64,000 nucleotides of DNA from Chrysopilus asiliformis (taxonomy: Eukaryota; Arthropoda; Insecta; Diptera; Rhagionidae): contig OZ035961.1 in the NCBI GenBank assembly GCA_964034945.1, positions 306,001 to 370,000 of the forward strand. The letters run 5' to 3'. The notes under the pieces were generated by a model. It was not told the DNA's origin and did no database searches. It saw only the letters and a list, made by a program, of their open reading frames with translations. Position 1 is the stretch's first letter, and every line of letters begins with the position of its first letter. Both the position numbers and the translations under genes were made by a program. Shown here piece after piece: positions 1 through 14,100 of the stretch.

Positions 1-200
1 TTAAATTTTATCTCTTTTTTTAAATTTATGTTTGTGAACGTATTTTTCTAGTTTTCCGCTAGAGTAAGATTATATCGCTTTAGTCGGCCACTCTATCAGA
101 AATTGTTTCAATTAAAAATGATATCGAGAACATCAACGGAAATCAAACCGTCAACATTTCAATTATAAATTTGCTATTTCATCAATTATTGCTTCTTCAG

Positions 201-234
201 ACATCAAATAATAACAAAGCAGGCACTTCCCATG
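201..234 (+). CDS. ps: candidate 34-nt ps exon upstream of KH1
   Basis: Seen: a pyrimidine-rich acceptor (gcttcttcag) ends at 200 and a perfect donor (gtaagt) starts at 235. The 34 nt between are open and end in phase 1, exactly what the KH1 exon at 6054 needs: the split codon g|cg gives Ala. The joined peptide reads TSNNNKAGTSH then ANSDTTYHF, a linker like that before KH1 in fly pasilla. The frame stays open upstream to about position 84, so the exon could begin earlier. Inference: this is the exon before KH1, with a 5.8-kb intron after it. A chance match cannot be excluded. Confidence 0.5.
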
Positions 235-1439
235 GTAAGTACAAAAGCTACTTATTTTTAGAGGGAACTATTTTTTATGCAACTATGTTTTTTAATAATT
301 TATGTGATTAACAAGGCCAAAATCATATGAATCACACATGCGATTTTAATTTCCTCAACATATACAGAGATTTTGTCATAAATGGAAGCTATGCCAAATT
401 TTATAAAAAAAAAATCCCAAGAAAATTGAAAAAAAATATACTCCAACTCAAAAAAATACTCCAATATCTGAAAGGGTAAAAGGGAAATGTTCTCCCAAAT
501 CAAGTGTCTTCTTAACCACCTCATACATATAATATTTATTAAAAATTTTTAAACAAACTGCATTTGTGTTTATTAAAAATTTTTCTAAGTAAAATATTTT
601 CCAGTATACGTGTTGGTTAATATCAAATACGCATTTTTAATTCAAAACTGCCTACTGTTCTCCTCAAAAGAAATACCTTGAGGTTTACCCATTCCTCCAA
701 CCTGTCTTATTGCCATCGGCATTTTAGAATAAATATCGTGCAATGGTAAAACAATATACTACTTTGTGCATGCTGATATCAAAAGCCCCGAAAGAAATTC
801 AAGTGCAGTTTCAGGTTAAGCTTTAGGCTAAGGCCTACATCAAACTTAGGAGTTTTTTCTTACTCTTGCCTTATTGCACTGATCAAGAATTAAAATCCAA
901 TTCCGAGTCAAAGGAAAATCATTTCAACGCGAATTCAGCATAAACGCTAAGAAATCTTAACAGTAAACTTAGGCTGGGAATAAATAAGGGGACGGGGAAC
1001 ACGCTGCTTTGGCAGTAGGTGGACAATGTGAAGCTATTCTGGGGCGATACCTTGGCAAGCATAAAAACTGATGCTTTGGCGAGCATAAAAACTCGGCCAT
1101 AAGGTCGAGGTCAATATAGCCAAGAGTTTTGCTTTCTGTTCAAATTTTGTTCCGACTCTAAGTTCCACATTTAAACCTGGTTTTTAAATTCTCACACTAC
1201 CACCAATGCAGTTTTTGAGTATTTCTTTTCGTGTTAAGTTGATTTTTAACTTTTCTCGAATTGTGTATTTGCTTTCTGAAACGTGTTTTGTTTTCTTTTT
1301 TTATTTTTGTGATGGTCGACTCAATATACACCTACCTATATTAAACTCAATAATACCAATTGAGCAATTTAATCATATTATTCAATCTCAATAATGATAT
1401 TATATTTTTATACTCTATATGATATATCATATAAAAGTA

Positions 1440-1880
1440 TATTAGGTTAAATATACCGTTTGTAACGCTTCGGACACAAAAATGAACTACACCAGGATGA
1501 TAAAAGATTTTGATTTCTGCATGTCCGTTCGCTTGTCCGTCTGTGAACACCATAACATTCGAAAGGATTGAGCTAGACTTGAAATTTGGTATAGTTACCT
1601 TTATCGTAAATGGCTAGGCTAAGTTCTTGAACGGGAAAAAAGGGACCATTACTTCCTCCTCCCCAATACAAACGGAACAGTTTTTTGGAATTTTCTCGAA
1701 AACAGTCAGTCAATTTGAAAAATTTGTAAAAGCAAAATGTGTTTAGAATAGAATTTCACATAACCGTTCCATACCTCAAAATCCAATCGGACCACTCAAT
1801 TCCCCCTCTCCTATACAAATGCATTTTTTAAAATAAACATTTTGTTTGTCATCATATATAGTATTTGACGATGGGCCCCT
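1440..1880 (+). repeat. dispersed repeat family member, copy 1
   Basis: It opens with a 'ccgtttgtaacgc' block, then 'tgcatgtccgttcgc', 'ttgagctagacttgaaattt', a C-rich stretch, 'ctcgaaaacagt', 'tgtgtttagaatagaattt' and 'ccatacctcaaaatccaat'. The same blocks in the same order occur at 43280-43690. The second half recurs, diverged, in the core of the 26-32.5 kb element. No protein is evident. The boundaries are approximate and the class is unknown. Confidence 0.6.
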
Positions 1881-2524
1881 AGCAATTGTTGCTTTTCTTA
1901 TGTTTTAAACAAGCTGTTAGTTATTCTTGTGTTTAATTGGATCAGAATTTTTGTAATTACTTATGCTAGTTGTGCCTGAGTTTATTATCAACTAGCCTAC
2001 TGACTACTGGACATCAGTGCTGAAAACAAATATTGTATATCCATGACTCACAATCCATTTAAATATTTCTATAAAAAATGGGAAATTGTAAAAAATTTCC
2101 AAAAAATTGCTAATTAGTTTAAACATTTGTTATAAAACATTTTTTTTAAATCGAATATGATTGCAACTGTTTTACTGCACTTGGACGAAATTGGGTTATC
2201 TATCGACTTAACAGCAATAGATTTCTAGCATTTACCAGCTGAGGTGTACATAATCGAAATTTAGATCGCCAAAATCATCTTTATTCCACCGCACTTCTGA
2301 CCCTCGAATAGTTGCACTATTTTTAGGCTATCAAAACGACATACCTACATAAATATTCGATTTTTCGCTGCATCCGCACATTTATGAACGAGGAGATTGA
2401 CATAAATAAAATTACCAAATTGGATTACCAGTAGTCATCGTAGTTTTGCTATTTTGGCGACAAATCTTTCTAAATTCGTTGAACAAGGCAGGGAGATTGC
2501 TCAATTGGGCGAAAATTGCGAATA

Positions 2525-2697
2525 CAGTGTAACTCGCTTATAACGGACTCTGTTGTAATGTACTTTCGCTTATAATGTAACCCATCTAAAGTCCCGATAA
2601 TTATTTCTTCATGTAAATCGTATTTCTATAACAGATTACTGTTATAACGTACGAGTTTTCAGTCCCACATGAGATCCATTATAACCGAGTTACACTA
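2525..2697. mobile_element. pogo-like MITE with TA target duplication
   Basis: The ends are inverted repeats of about 25 bp: the left starts CAGTGTAACTCGCTTATAAC, and the right end reads, in reverse complement, as nearly the same sequence with a few changes. It is flanked by TA at 2523-2524 and 2698-2699. TIRs beginning CAGTG with a TA duplication are typical of pogo/Tigger-type Tc1/mariner elements. At 173 bp it is non-autonomous. The motif ttataa near the ends is repeated inside. Confidence 0.6.
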
Positions 2698-5600
2698 TAT
2701 AATGATTCGCGAGAAGTAACGATAATAAAACTATTGGGTTTCGAGGTCTATAGGAGAATTAGACGCGAGGGTTGTTTTCTGTTATGACAATGCGACGTTG
2801 ACACAATTTTATGAAATTATAGTTTTTAATGTTTTTACATAGTCTTATATGAGTAATTATTGTGACAGTATGTTCCCTTGCTTGTAGGCCAACATAAACT
2901 ATCTAGAAACGATTCTCTATGGCTGTTTCCTCTATACATATTCGGATATTTGCTGACACAATTATGTATATGTATGTTGAAATGTTCAGATGGTCCAATA
3001 TATCCACCATTAAGCATTGTGAAATCGATGACCAAGCAGAGCTATGGTGTGCAGACCAGAGCAGATGCATAAAAGTGCACTCCGACTGTTGTGCATAAGT
3101 TTGGCCGTGATTTATGCAATGCTGCAATGCGATGTTAGGCATGTTCATTTTTCGAGTGCAATAATCATTTTTTATGCACTTACACGTCGCTAACCTAATT
3201 TCCAAGCAAAACACATTTAATTACTAATTACTCTTGGCCACACGAGTGTCATATGGCCATGATCGGGGAATTTCTGCATCTGATTTTTGTCATTCAACGG
3301 AATTATGAGAAGATTTGGCATTATTATATAGCAGTATAAAAACTTTTTTATCCCTGCATCGAAATTTAGTTGTGTCTTTAGTTCATACAAGCCAAGAAAA
3401 CTATTTCCTCAATTCGAAATAGAATACTTCTAATCTGTTAATGACGAGGACATTTTATCCACTAATATAACTTACTAGCGTTTTACTCGTACAACGCAAT
3501 ACCCGAACATTTTTGGTAGCAAACAATTTAAGATGTAAACAAAATTTATTATTCTTTTTCGTTCCATTAAAATCATCTCTACCTCAGATTGACCAAATAC
3601 TTTGATTTTATTCAAGGCTAGGTATTACTAAACTATATCAGTTTTTTTTTTTAAAATAGTCAACACCGAGTTTGCAATTTAAAATATGACAATTCACCCC
3701 CCATTCAAATCTCAATCTAGGTATATAGAACTTTTTTACGAAAAAAAACATCATGAAATTAAAAAAAAAAACCAAACCAAAAAAATGTTTTTTTTCTGGA
3801 TTTTATGTAAAATTTTAAAACGTAAAATTTTTTTAAAATGAATGACCAACTGTTTTGTAAAGTTTTCTATTCGTGGCACGAATTTCACTCAAGTGCGGTA
3901 CCTGGTGTATTGAGTTTATCATAAAACATTCGCTCATTTGATATTAATATGTCCGTTGACAATTTTATATTAAAAATTTATTTCTCACGTACATTAATCG
4001 GTCACGTTTTATACATAACTATGATTGTTTAGCGTAATATTGCTATGAGAATGGATCAAGATCAATGTCAGTCGATTAAATATACCTATTAAACATAAAT
4101 TATCCCTTCCATACTTCCTGATGTAATTTCCTTGCATCCAATAGATAGCATACGAGTAAACGAATAATTGACATTAATTGGCATTAATTATTTTATATAA
4201 ATCGAATACAGTTAACACGTGAACACTCAGGAATCCCCATAACGTGTATCGTTGGATTATACCACTCTTATTTTAGGAAAAACAATATTTTATAAATAAA
4301 TATTCGTATGTAATAACAAGCTTGAAAACACCGATTGACCTAAATTGGGTTTTATGATTTTTTTTTTCAAAAATAATTACTCATATCGAATACGTAAAGA
4401 AATGTTTAAAATATGACTTTACAGAACTTCTCCATAAATAATATTTCAATCAGATATAAAATATTCCAAAGTAATGACATCTAAAATTGAAAATGTGCAA
4501 AAACCACCATTTAATCATTGTGTTTTTCCTTTCACCAGACATTTAAAAAAAAAATAAGAATATAACATTTGAAATTAAGAGATTCCTAATTTACATGCCT
4601 TTATAGATTTTCTAAACACCAAATTCCAATTACAGAAATTCAATTTGGGATCTTATCGTTATTTTACAAAAAAAAATAAAAATACGACTACTAAAAATAC
4701 GGAAGGAAAATGAGAATAGCAAAGAAAGCCTTGTATATAAATATTTCAATCATACATAATCGAAATATGTTGATGGGGGAAGTGATCGTTTTTTTCCTCC
4801 GAAATTTCTCATTCATGCATGTATTAATGTCATTTCCAAACAATGGATTCCGATTTCAGCAATTTCATACATTACGCTATTTCTAAAATTGGCTCAATCG
4901 GAAATGGGGACTTTAAAGGAAGTTGAGCACCATTCCTCATCCTGAAACATTACGTAGAGTTCCATCAACAAATATTTAGCCTGTCATGTATTCCGCATAA
5001 CGAATCATACCCTTTTAAAACTGCCACTCACCTGTATTTTAGCAAACCGAAAAATTGCCGATTGATGGAGTAGAATCATATCCAGCAAGTTAGCTCGTTT
5101 TGACGGGTGATTTCTCACATATAAGAATGTTTATACGTACGTTTAGCTCACAGCACTAGTTGATTTAGTCGATTTGAACAACGTATCGAGTCAATATTTT
5201 CAAATTGCGTCACACACAATATCTTCTCACGTGTTTACCATCCAACATACATGTGCATATCTTATCATACTGACATTTCGCACGAAAAAAATCTTTAATA
5301 ATCTTAAAATGATTATTGAGATGTCATGTAAATTTTTAGCAATTACAACAACCCATTTAAATGTTTTGTATTTTACCCTTTTATGTAATTAAAGTCGTAA
5401 ATAAGGTAGGGTGACAATTTTTATTCTCTGTTAATCCGTGACAGGATGATTGTAAGAGTGGAGAAGGAGGCGGTGAGGACAACGAACTTTTGCATACAAA
5501 AACCTGAAATTTTTTCATCTTCTTCGAAATTTTTTTGATTAAAACAAAGCCTAATTGGATAATCAAACGAAGGGGATATTAAAATATTGTTTCTTTCATC

Positions 5601-6053
5601 TAGAAAACAAAAAATGACTTGGATTTCGGTCAATTTTAATTTTTATGTTTCGTTTACGTTTCTTTGGCATCTTAACATGACTTTTCCGAACAAAAACTTT
5701 TCCTATACACCCTCGTTCAAAGTTTAAATCAACGCCATTTCAATTAAATCTACTTTATTCGAGTGTCTATCTGGAACATCGTTAAACGATGGCTTCCGTA
5801 GGCAATAATAATTTGCATTAAAGACGAATCTAACGAGGTCTAGTTCCAATAGAGAAATGCGGAAATGTATATAAAATAAATACGAAGGGGGATGGAAGTT
5901 ATAAATCAGCGTTGAAATTACACAAGAGGGTTGGTTGTTACAAATATAATGTACCACAGTTTCTATTTTTATTACAAAACAAATCGTTTCTCATCTGCCC
6001 TTTGTAAATTTTTGAATATATGATTATAATGATTTTTTTTTTCTTTTTTATAG

Positions 6054-9000
6054 CGAACAGTGATACAACATATCACTTTAAAACCCTTGTGCCCGCCGTT
6101 GCGGCCGGGGCAATAATCGGAAAGGGTGGCGAAACAATCGCATCACTGCAAAGGGACACTGGGGCACGAGTTAAAATGTCAAAGTCACATGATTTTTATC
6201 CAGGTAACCTAATTTACTAATTTCTATAGACTATTCCTAATAAATTAGAGCTATTATGACATATATTATGAGTGATCTTTAAAGGCGACCAAACAAATTT
6301 AGACATTATTCCTTCTACAAAAGATTCTGATTTCTTTTGTTTATACAAATAAAATCCTTTGTAGAGGCAAAGACATTGGAATTTCTTTTAGTTGTCTTTA
6401 AAAATCGCGCATTACGACAACGAAACACATTCAATATGACATATAGATCTGATTTAATATTGTTTTCAAAATGCCTTAAATGTAAAGTTTAAAATTTTGA
6501 ATTGTAATTTCAGGCACATCAGAACGCGTATGTTTAATAACGGGCTCAGTTGATGCAATAATATGTGTGCTAGAATTTATAATGGAGAAAATTCGTGAAA
6601 AGCCCGATTTAACAACAAAAATAACGGACATCGAAGCAAAACAATCGCAAGATCGTGATAAACAGGTTAAGATTTTAGTACCAAATTCAACGGCTGGTAT
6701 GATAATTGGTAAAGCGGGTGCCTATATTAAGCAAATTAAGGAGGACAGTGGTTCCTATGTACAAATATCACAGAAACCAAAAGACATAACACTACAAGAG
6801 CGTTGCATAACGATTATCGGCGAGAAGGATAATAATAAGATCGCATGTAAAATGATTCTGTCGAAAATTGTCGAGGATCCGCAATCGGGAACATGCCTAA
6901 ATGTTTCATATGCGGACATCAATGGGCCAGTGGCAAATTACAATCCAACTGGATCGCCGTATGCTAGCAATCAAGCCGCAATTAGTTCCAGTACAGCATC
7001 ATTGAACACAGCATTGGGTAACTCGGTTGGCGGAGCTGGCCTCCTAGTCAACGGTACCGGACTGAATTTGTCATTGAATTTGGGTGCACCAAATCCTGCG
7101 CCAAATCCTGCTATCGCTTCACAAATTTTAGATCACATTAAGGTAAATCTCACTATAGCGATGTATAATTTTCTAGTTGTTCATATTTACCTCCGATGGT
7201 TCCATTTTAAAGTGAAACAACTAGATTTGTGACAAACTACTGCTCTTACCACTGGGCTCCTACCTTTAAAAGTCATGTGTCAACATTTGAGTTTCATCGG
7301 CCTAGGGGTTTTCGAGTTAGAGCTTTTAAAAGCGAATAATAAAAGGTTCTAACCAAAATTTAAACCCATTTTTAACCAAAATTTAAACCCACTCTAACTC
7401 GAGAACAACTCGACCGATTGACCTCAACTTATGTCTTCTATGGAAGGGAACCCAAGTGAATTGACACAAATCAAAAATATTTACATTTGTTCTCCTGACA
7501 TGACCGAAAGCTACCAACATATCCTCTAATATTTAAGAAAGCACAACTTGTAGCGCCTTGAAATGGAACTGTCGAATTGGTGTTTTTTTCTCGCGGTAAA
7601 AAATTATTAATTTCGCTTTGTTCCTTTTTGATTTGGAATCAATCTACGTTGCCGTGTGGATGTGGATTCGAAAAGGTTGGCATGCGAGGGTCTGGCTATG
7701 GGGAATCGGCAACTTCAGAAGTCTGTTCGGCGCTCGGGATTCTGGCTAAATACGGAGTACTAGGGGTAGGTGTTGGTCTGCCACACACAAATGGAGCACA
7801 TTCAGCTCCGGTTAGTTATCTTGGTGTATCCGCTCTAGAACAATCAGCTGCTGCAGCTACAGCGGCAAGCGGCGTTTTTGGTGCCCTCGGCCAGGTCAAC
7901 CTGGAACAGTATATTAATCAATCTACGGCTGCCCCCCGCACTCTAGATGCGACGGCACAATTCGACGCGTTCCGCCATCCTGGACCACAGGCAGCTACAC
8001 CAATTTCAATAAACAACAATAGTTTCGGTTTAACGGCAGCAACAACAGGTGCTACTGCATTGAGCGCGATGGGAGCACTTAGCAAAAGTCCAACACCAGG
8101 AGACTTAGGTGCCAAGGAAACGAAAAATGTCGAAATCGGCGAGGGTATTGTTGGCGCTATTTTAGGTACACCCCATTGTTACTTTTATCCATATTAAATA
8201 ATATACGATAGTTTGCAAATTCTATACACAAAAAAAAAAGAATCTGATATGTGGAAAAAACACTTTGCTTTCTTCTGTGTAGTCACCACGATCGATTTTT
8301 TCCAAAATTTTTACAAATCCTTACAATGAACTCTTAGAAATGCCATAAAAACTTCCCAGCACTAAAAAAAAGTTGTGATTAACTTACAATTTTACAAAAA
8401 ACACTTTAATTCGCAGAACATATTATAAATTTCGATTACAATACGTTCACAAAACATTTCACCGAAGAAAGTAACTTAGTAAAACACAATCAGAATAATT
8501 TTATTTTTCCCAAATGCTTTTTGGTTTATATTTTATTTGTATTTTGTTTTTAGTTGCTATATTTTTTATTAAATTTTAATTGTATTTCTATTTTGTTTTT
8601 TGTTTAAATATTCAAAGAAAATTGTTTTAACAAAGTTTCCAATGACAAGATTGAAATTTTCTGTACTTTTAAAAATGGTGTCTTATAAAAAAATTATGTG
8701 TTTTAAAATGTTTTTTTTTTTTGGAGATATCAACTAAATATGTATTTGGTACTTTTTGCGGTCCATTCCACAAATGAAATGAGTTTATGAAAAAAATGTA
8801 TTTTATGTGGCAATAAATTTCTTTTTTATTGTAAATAGATGGCGAATAATTTATTATGTGTATTTAAGGTTCAAAATATATATATATATATATATATTTA
8901 AATATACCAATTTATAAGGACAAACGGGTAATAACTCCATTTTACAATATTTTAATAAAATAATCAGAAATATCTCAAAAATTTAGTATTTTAATTTCAC

Positions 9001-11174
9001 TGTATCGTCATATAATTTATTTTCATATTCACAAATGAAAAGATTTTGCGTAGTTTTATTGATTTTTTCAAATTTTTCTTTTAAAATTTTATTTTTAAAT
9101 AACTAACAGGTAGGTTTGCTTAAAAAAACTAATCGATTAAATAAACGCACAGCAATAAAAAAAAGCGTCTACATTTTATACTATTTTCCCTCGTTGAGCA
9201 TGAAGTGATGTGGAAATGTTCAACGTAATGGTGGTGGTTCAATAGATAGTCATTGAAAGATGTTTTGAAAAGATATTCAGACTTTCAAAAATTTCATTCC
9301 GACCTTACAGCATTTATATATTGATTCTTATGCAACTCTATACAATAACGCTGTAAAATTGGAATAAGGACATTTTTATTAAAGTAGTATGCTCTCACCA
9401 TAAAAAAGGATATATTAGTAATTTTATGTTCAAAATCAATTGCTAGGAACAAGAAAACAAAATAATCTTAAAGGTATGATTAATATTTCAGTTCTAATCT
9501 CACAATCAATTAGATTTTTGTGCATGCATGTAACTGTATTTCGTGAAATTCTCTGAATCAATCAAACAATAGGATAAAATCAAATTTTTCGGTACAGCAT
9601 AGCAAAGGTCAAAAGAATTTTTTCTCCCGATTTTACATTTGTACAAAGAAACCTATATAAACCGGAGTCGCAATTGTCTCTGTTTAATTTAGGTTCCTGC
9701 ACTTTGAAATATGTTCATCGCGTGCAAGTCTTCGGCTCAGACAGGTTTCACTGTACTTCATTTCTACTCCGATTTATCAATTTTACACTTCTTTCAATAC
9801 ACAAGAATGATTCAGTTTTTTTAGGTTTTTTTTTGGAATTTTTCAAGTGAAAGAGAAGGTTTTGGCATATTCTGAATTAAAATCTGAATTTTATCTAAAC
9901 TGTAAGCGAAGATTATGACATTTTTCATAAAATTAGAGTAAACTTTAACAAATAATAGTAAGTTTAAATGTCAGATATATGACTTCTTTGTTCTTAGGTT
10001 ACACTCGAGTTAGCTAATCTCCAGTTATCCAGATAAAAGATAACAGAAGATTAGCTAACCGCAGTATATCAGAACCTCAAGCATTATAGATTTATTTGTA
10101 ATTTCTGTATGATTTCATTCCCTGTTTTTAAGTTTTCGTGGCTGCATAGTTTTTTAATCAATGGGTGTGAGTATTCAGTTGTCAGGTTTCTTGAAAATCA
10201 AATATATTAAAATTCGTGTTTTTAAGTTTTGCACGTATATTGATAAACCCGAGTATGTAGAGTCTACATTGTAAAATTTCAGCTTCAATCTCCGTGTTTA
10301 CAGACGTTTTACTTTCAGCGTTAAATTTAAGAGATGTTCCAAAAACTCAATAATTGTTTTACTTTGACCAATTGATAAATGACAAAATATACAAATGTTA
10401 AGCAGTGTAACCATCTTCATAGAGAAAGTACCACCGTTTTATCATTTCAATCTTTGTAATCGTTATCACATAAAATACATTTTTATCAATGGCGTTTTTT
10501 TCTTTCGTTACAAACACATATCTGTTTATATTTCCATATCTTTATGTAAATAAATTTCATCTGGCAAAATTCATTTCAAAAAAAAAATTCAGAAAATTAT
10601 TAAAATGTTTTCCAAAAAGCAACAGAGCTAAATGTAACCATTTTTTTATATTAATAACCAATCGAACAAAGATTTAGGTAAAGTAACAAATAAATAACTT
10701 GTTAGTTTAACCACAGCTCATAGAAAACCAGTGCTAAAAAATTATCGTTATTTTTTTTAATATTATGTTTTTTTTTTTTTCAATTCTGCTTACCAAATAT
10801 TTTAGTTTAATGAACAGAACACAATTTTTTTCTTTTAAAATTCCATTAGGCGAATTTGTTTTCCTAAAGTTGATATTTAAGAGAAAATTAATTTTATGAA
10901 TTATTAGATGGAATAAAAACAAACAAAAAACCGATATTAAAAATAAATTCCAGGTCCAAATGGTCGTAGTTTAATTGAAATACAACATGTATCTGGCGCT
11001 AATATTCAAATATCAAAAAAAGGCATATTCGCTCCTGGCACTAGAAATCGAATTGTTACAATAAGCGGTCAACCAAACGCCATTGCAATGGCACACTTTT
11101 TAATTGAAACGAAAATCAACGAGGAGGAGGCAAAGAGGGCGCGTCAAAATCCGGTTGCAAATGTTATCCAGTAA
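6054..11174 (+). CDS. ps: pasilla/NOVA-type KH RNA-binding protein, 3' part
   Basis: Exons 6054-6203, 6514-7142, 7676-8165 and 10954-11174 (stop 11172-11174) join in phase and encode the last 496 residues. Family role: a nuclear splicing regulator that binds YCAY-type RNA through KH domains. Seen: KH1 with the GKGG loop and the block SKSHDFYPG; KH2 after KQVKILVPNSTAGMIIG with loop GKAG; the conserved EDPQSGTCLNVSYAD and GPVAN-NPTGSPYA; an Ala/Ser/Asn-rich linker; KH3 with loop GPNG, then SGANIQISKKG and PGTRNR. The 5' end lies outside the window apart from a candidate exon at 201-234. The acceptor at 7674-7675 has a weak pyrimidine tract, but the phase and the homologous block MRGSGY support it. 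Identity is secure; splice ends are by eye. Confidence 0.93.
6204..6513 (+). other. ps intron between KH1 exons
   Basis: A 310-nt intron with donor gtaacc and acceptor ttcag. It splits a Gly codon (g|gc) just after DFYP, the conserved junction in KH1. AT-rich; no other feature is seen. Confidence 0.85.
7143..7675 (+). other. ps intron 2 with short repeats
   Basis: Donor gtaaat, phase 0. Inside are a direct duplication of 'aaccaaaatttaaaccca' separated by ttttt (about 7351-7392) and an inverted pair 'cgagttagag' (7313-7322) and 'ctctaactcg' (about 7392-7401). The surrounding text looks like a degenerate dispersed element. The acceptor, attcgaaaag, is unusually poor. Confidence 0.7.
8166..10953 (+). 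other. ps intron 3, AT-rich, 2.8 kb
   Basis: Donor gtacac, acceptor ttccag; it splits the Gly codon (g|gt) directly before the KH3 GPNG loop. It contains a (AT)n microsatellite at about 8877-8897 and otherwise unremarkable AT-rich DNA. No exon is recognised. Confidence 0.8.
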
Positions 11175-14100
11175 AATTAATTAAACAAGAAATTAAAATA
11201 ATAAAAACAGAAAAAAAACGCATATACCTATATAAATATATTCAACAAAAGTTATATATACAATATACAAATAAATATGAAAAATTTTAACAATAAAAAG
11301 TTTAAAATAATAATGAAGATGATAATAATAATATTATTATAACAAAAAGTATATAAATAAAAGATATATTAAATTTTAACTAAAGTCTTTAAGAAAAAAA
11401 ATGAGAAAAAAAGTAATTTTGTTAAAATTTATATAATAATAAACAGTTACATATATAGTGGGGTATAAAGATTTAGCAAATATTATTAATGAAAAGGTAA
11501 TTTTATTAAAACAATGAAATTAATAAAATTGTTAATTATTTTTAGTTATATACAATAAAATTATTATGTGAAAGAGGTTATATAAATGGGAAACATAACA
11601 AAAAAAAAGATAATGAAATAAAACATTTAGCCATGTGTTTAGGAAGAATTTCGTTTTTCTTCAATTTATTGACTAGTTTTTGTTTTTACATAGTTTAAAT
11701 ATTGTATATGAAAAGTAAATTTACTTTTTGTTTATTTTTTCAAAGAAAATTTTGAAGAAAAAGTAAAATATTTACTAAAGACAAGACGGGGGGAATGTTT
11801 GCAATTGTGTATCAATTTTTTAAAGTTTTTTTTTAATTGTTTTATTGTTTTCATAATTATGATAGATAGATTTATATAAACATATATATATATATAAAAA
11901 TAAATTTATATTTTTATTTAAAGGTTTTCATTAATTATTTTTATATTGAAATGTTTTTATTATAAATTCGAGCATTGAGCGTTTTCAGTGAATTAATTGC
12001 TATCTATCTTAAATCGCTCCCGAAGCTGAAATTCTTTTCTTTTTTTTAAATAACAAAAATAATAAAAAACTCCGTCAATTCTTCTTATCTACAAATTTTT
12101 TTAGATCAAAATAAAATGAAAAATCTTCAACTTCGAGCCAATCTGGGTATCTCTAATCAGTTTAAAGGTAAAATAACCATTTCAAATGCTTTAAGCGATG
12201 GCGATTTTGCTAACTTCAATTTCAAATTTAATGATTTTTCTTTATTTTTATCGCTCTGCTCTTTGCACTTTAAATTATATTTTACTATTAAATTGATTAT
12301 ATAAAATGATTATTAACTATTTTTGTTCTATGGACAATGATAAAACTATTTAGTGATATAAATAACGAAATGAAATCTCTTTTAATACAATGCTATATTA
12401 TTTTGCCAATTGAGTTAGCCAAAATACTTTCATAAAACTTTTCTTAGAGACTAATTTTTATTCACATAATAGAGAATTATGACAATTACGAAGAAGAGAT
12501 TTGATTACCTTCTTAATTCCCAATATTCTACTAAAAGAATTTTTGAAACGAATGCAGAAAGTAATTGTCATTTTTTTTTTTGGTAGATAGACTCCAACTC
12601 TCGCCCTTGCACGTGTTGATTTAATTCGGATATGACAAAACATTTTTTTTTTCAATAATTTTAAATTCAACGGAAATTCATTAAAGAATCAATTAGGTGA
12701 ACCTACAATAATAATTGATGTATTTCTTAAATTTTCGTGGAAATTTCAATCGTGATTTTTGTTTAAAATACTTTCATGGATGCGTGGTTTAAATAATAAA
12801 TAAAAATAAAAATGTAGATAACGGGAATTCTTAGTGTATAAAAGGCAACTATTAAACACATGAAATAAAATAATTGTTATTAGATTTTAATTGGATTTTA
12901 GATATCTTTAAATTTAAATAGGTCATTTAAAAATTATATCTATGGCAGACAATATCTCAAATAATGATCATTGACATGATTTCGGAAATTCCAAAACAAA
13001 ATTTTTAAATGCATTAACTCCAAAGTACTATAAATTGATTTGTATCTAAAAAAAAATACATCAATTTCTAACACAATGATCATTATTTGTTTTAATTGTT
13101 TACCTTGAATCTTAGTATTTTTTACCTAGATTCAGTACGTGTTATAACGTATTTGCGATTTACATTATTTCGACCTAATTAATTAAACGAATGAATAATA
13201 AAATAGTGAATAACTTAAATCTTGCCTTAAGAAAATCTATATTGGAAATATGTAATTTTGGGATAATTTTATACAATCTTATTCAAAATTGAAATTTTGG
13301 TCAAATTTTCGTATGTACTTTATATGGTCGCAAAAATGTAAATCAAAAATGTTAATATGAATTTTGTCTCCGACTGTGATCAATTGATGAAAGAATCGCC
13401 AAGCATCATATGCGAAAAAAAGTATTTAATCGTTAAATTACTCGAAGTATAGGGCAAACAAGGTAGTAATGTGGTACATTAAAAATTGATTAATATACTT
13501 GCTAAAAAAATTTATTCTTTTAAATAATACACGGTTTTCAACACATTCTAAATTCTTTACTAACAACGGTTTTGTCTTTGTAGTTATTTTAAATGTACAT
13601 TATAACAATATCTCTGGTTTTTCCTTTAAAAAATGTCAAAAGAATGAGAAAAGGATCTTTTACATGTTTCATTTGTTTACTACCCGTATTAACCTACGAT
13701 ACTACCACAAAAAGCATACAATTAACTAAGTAATAATTTTTGAAAACAGTAGCAATGATATCTATCAAATAATATGTAATAATGATGCATCACATTATGT
13801 TTTAATTTAAAAACGGTGAATAGAATTAAAATATACCGAAAAATTTATTACGATATAGATTTTAGTGAACCTTAATTTCTATGCCAGGAGTTGTTACTTT
13901 ATATTTTGTTAATTTTTTATTGTTTTGTTTTAACGATTTTTTGAATTGGTTTTTTACACCACCAAATGTTTTTGTTTGTTTTTAAAATCTGCAATTATGG
14001 GTTTTTTAGATGAAAAAAAATAATTAAAGAATGTATAGAATGAAAATGCCTTGCTCCTTGTTATTGCTCAATTTTGACTTTTAAAAACGTTTTTTATACC

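Larger units (their letters stand above)
235..6053 (+). other. ps intron upstream of KH1 exon (5.8 kb)
   Basis: No coding exon is recognised here; the open frames are short and low in complexity. It holds a short imperfect tandem duplication (about 1051-1095), a diverged copy of the dispersed repeat family (about 1440-1880) and a pogo-like MITE (2525-2697). The rest is AT-rich unique-looking DNA. The intron call depends on the candidate exon at 201-234. Confidence 0.5.
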
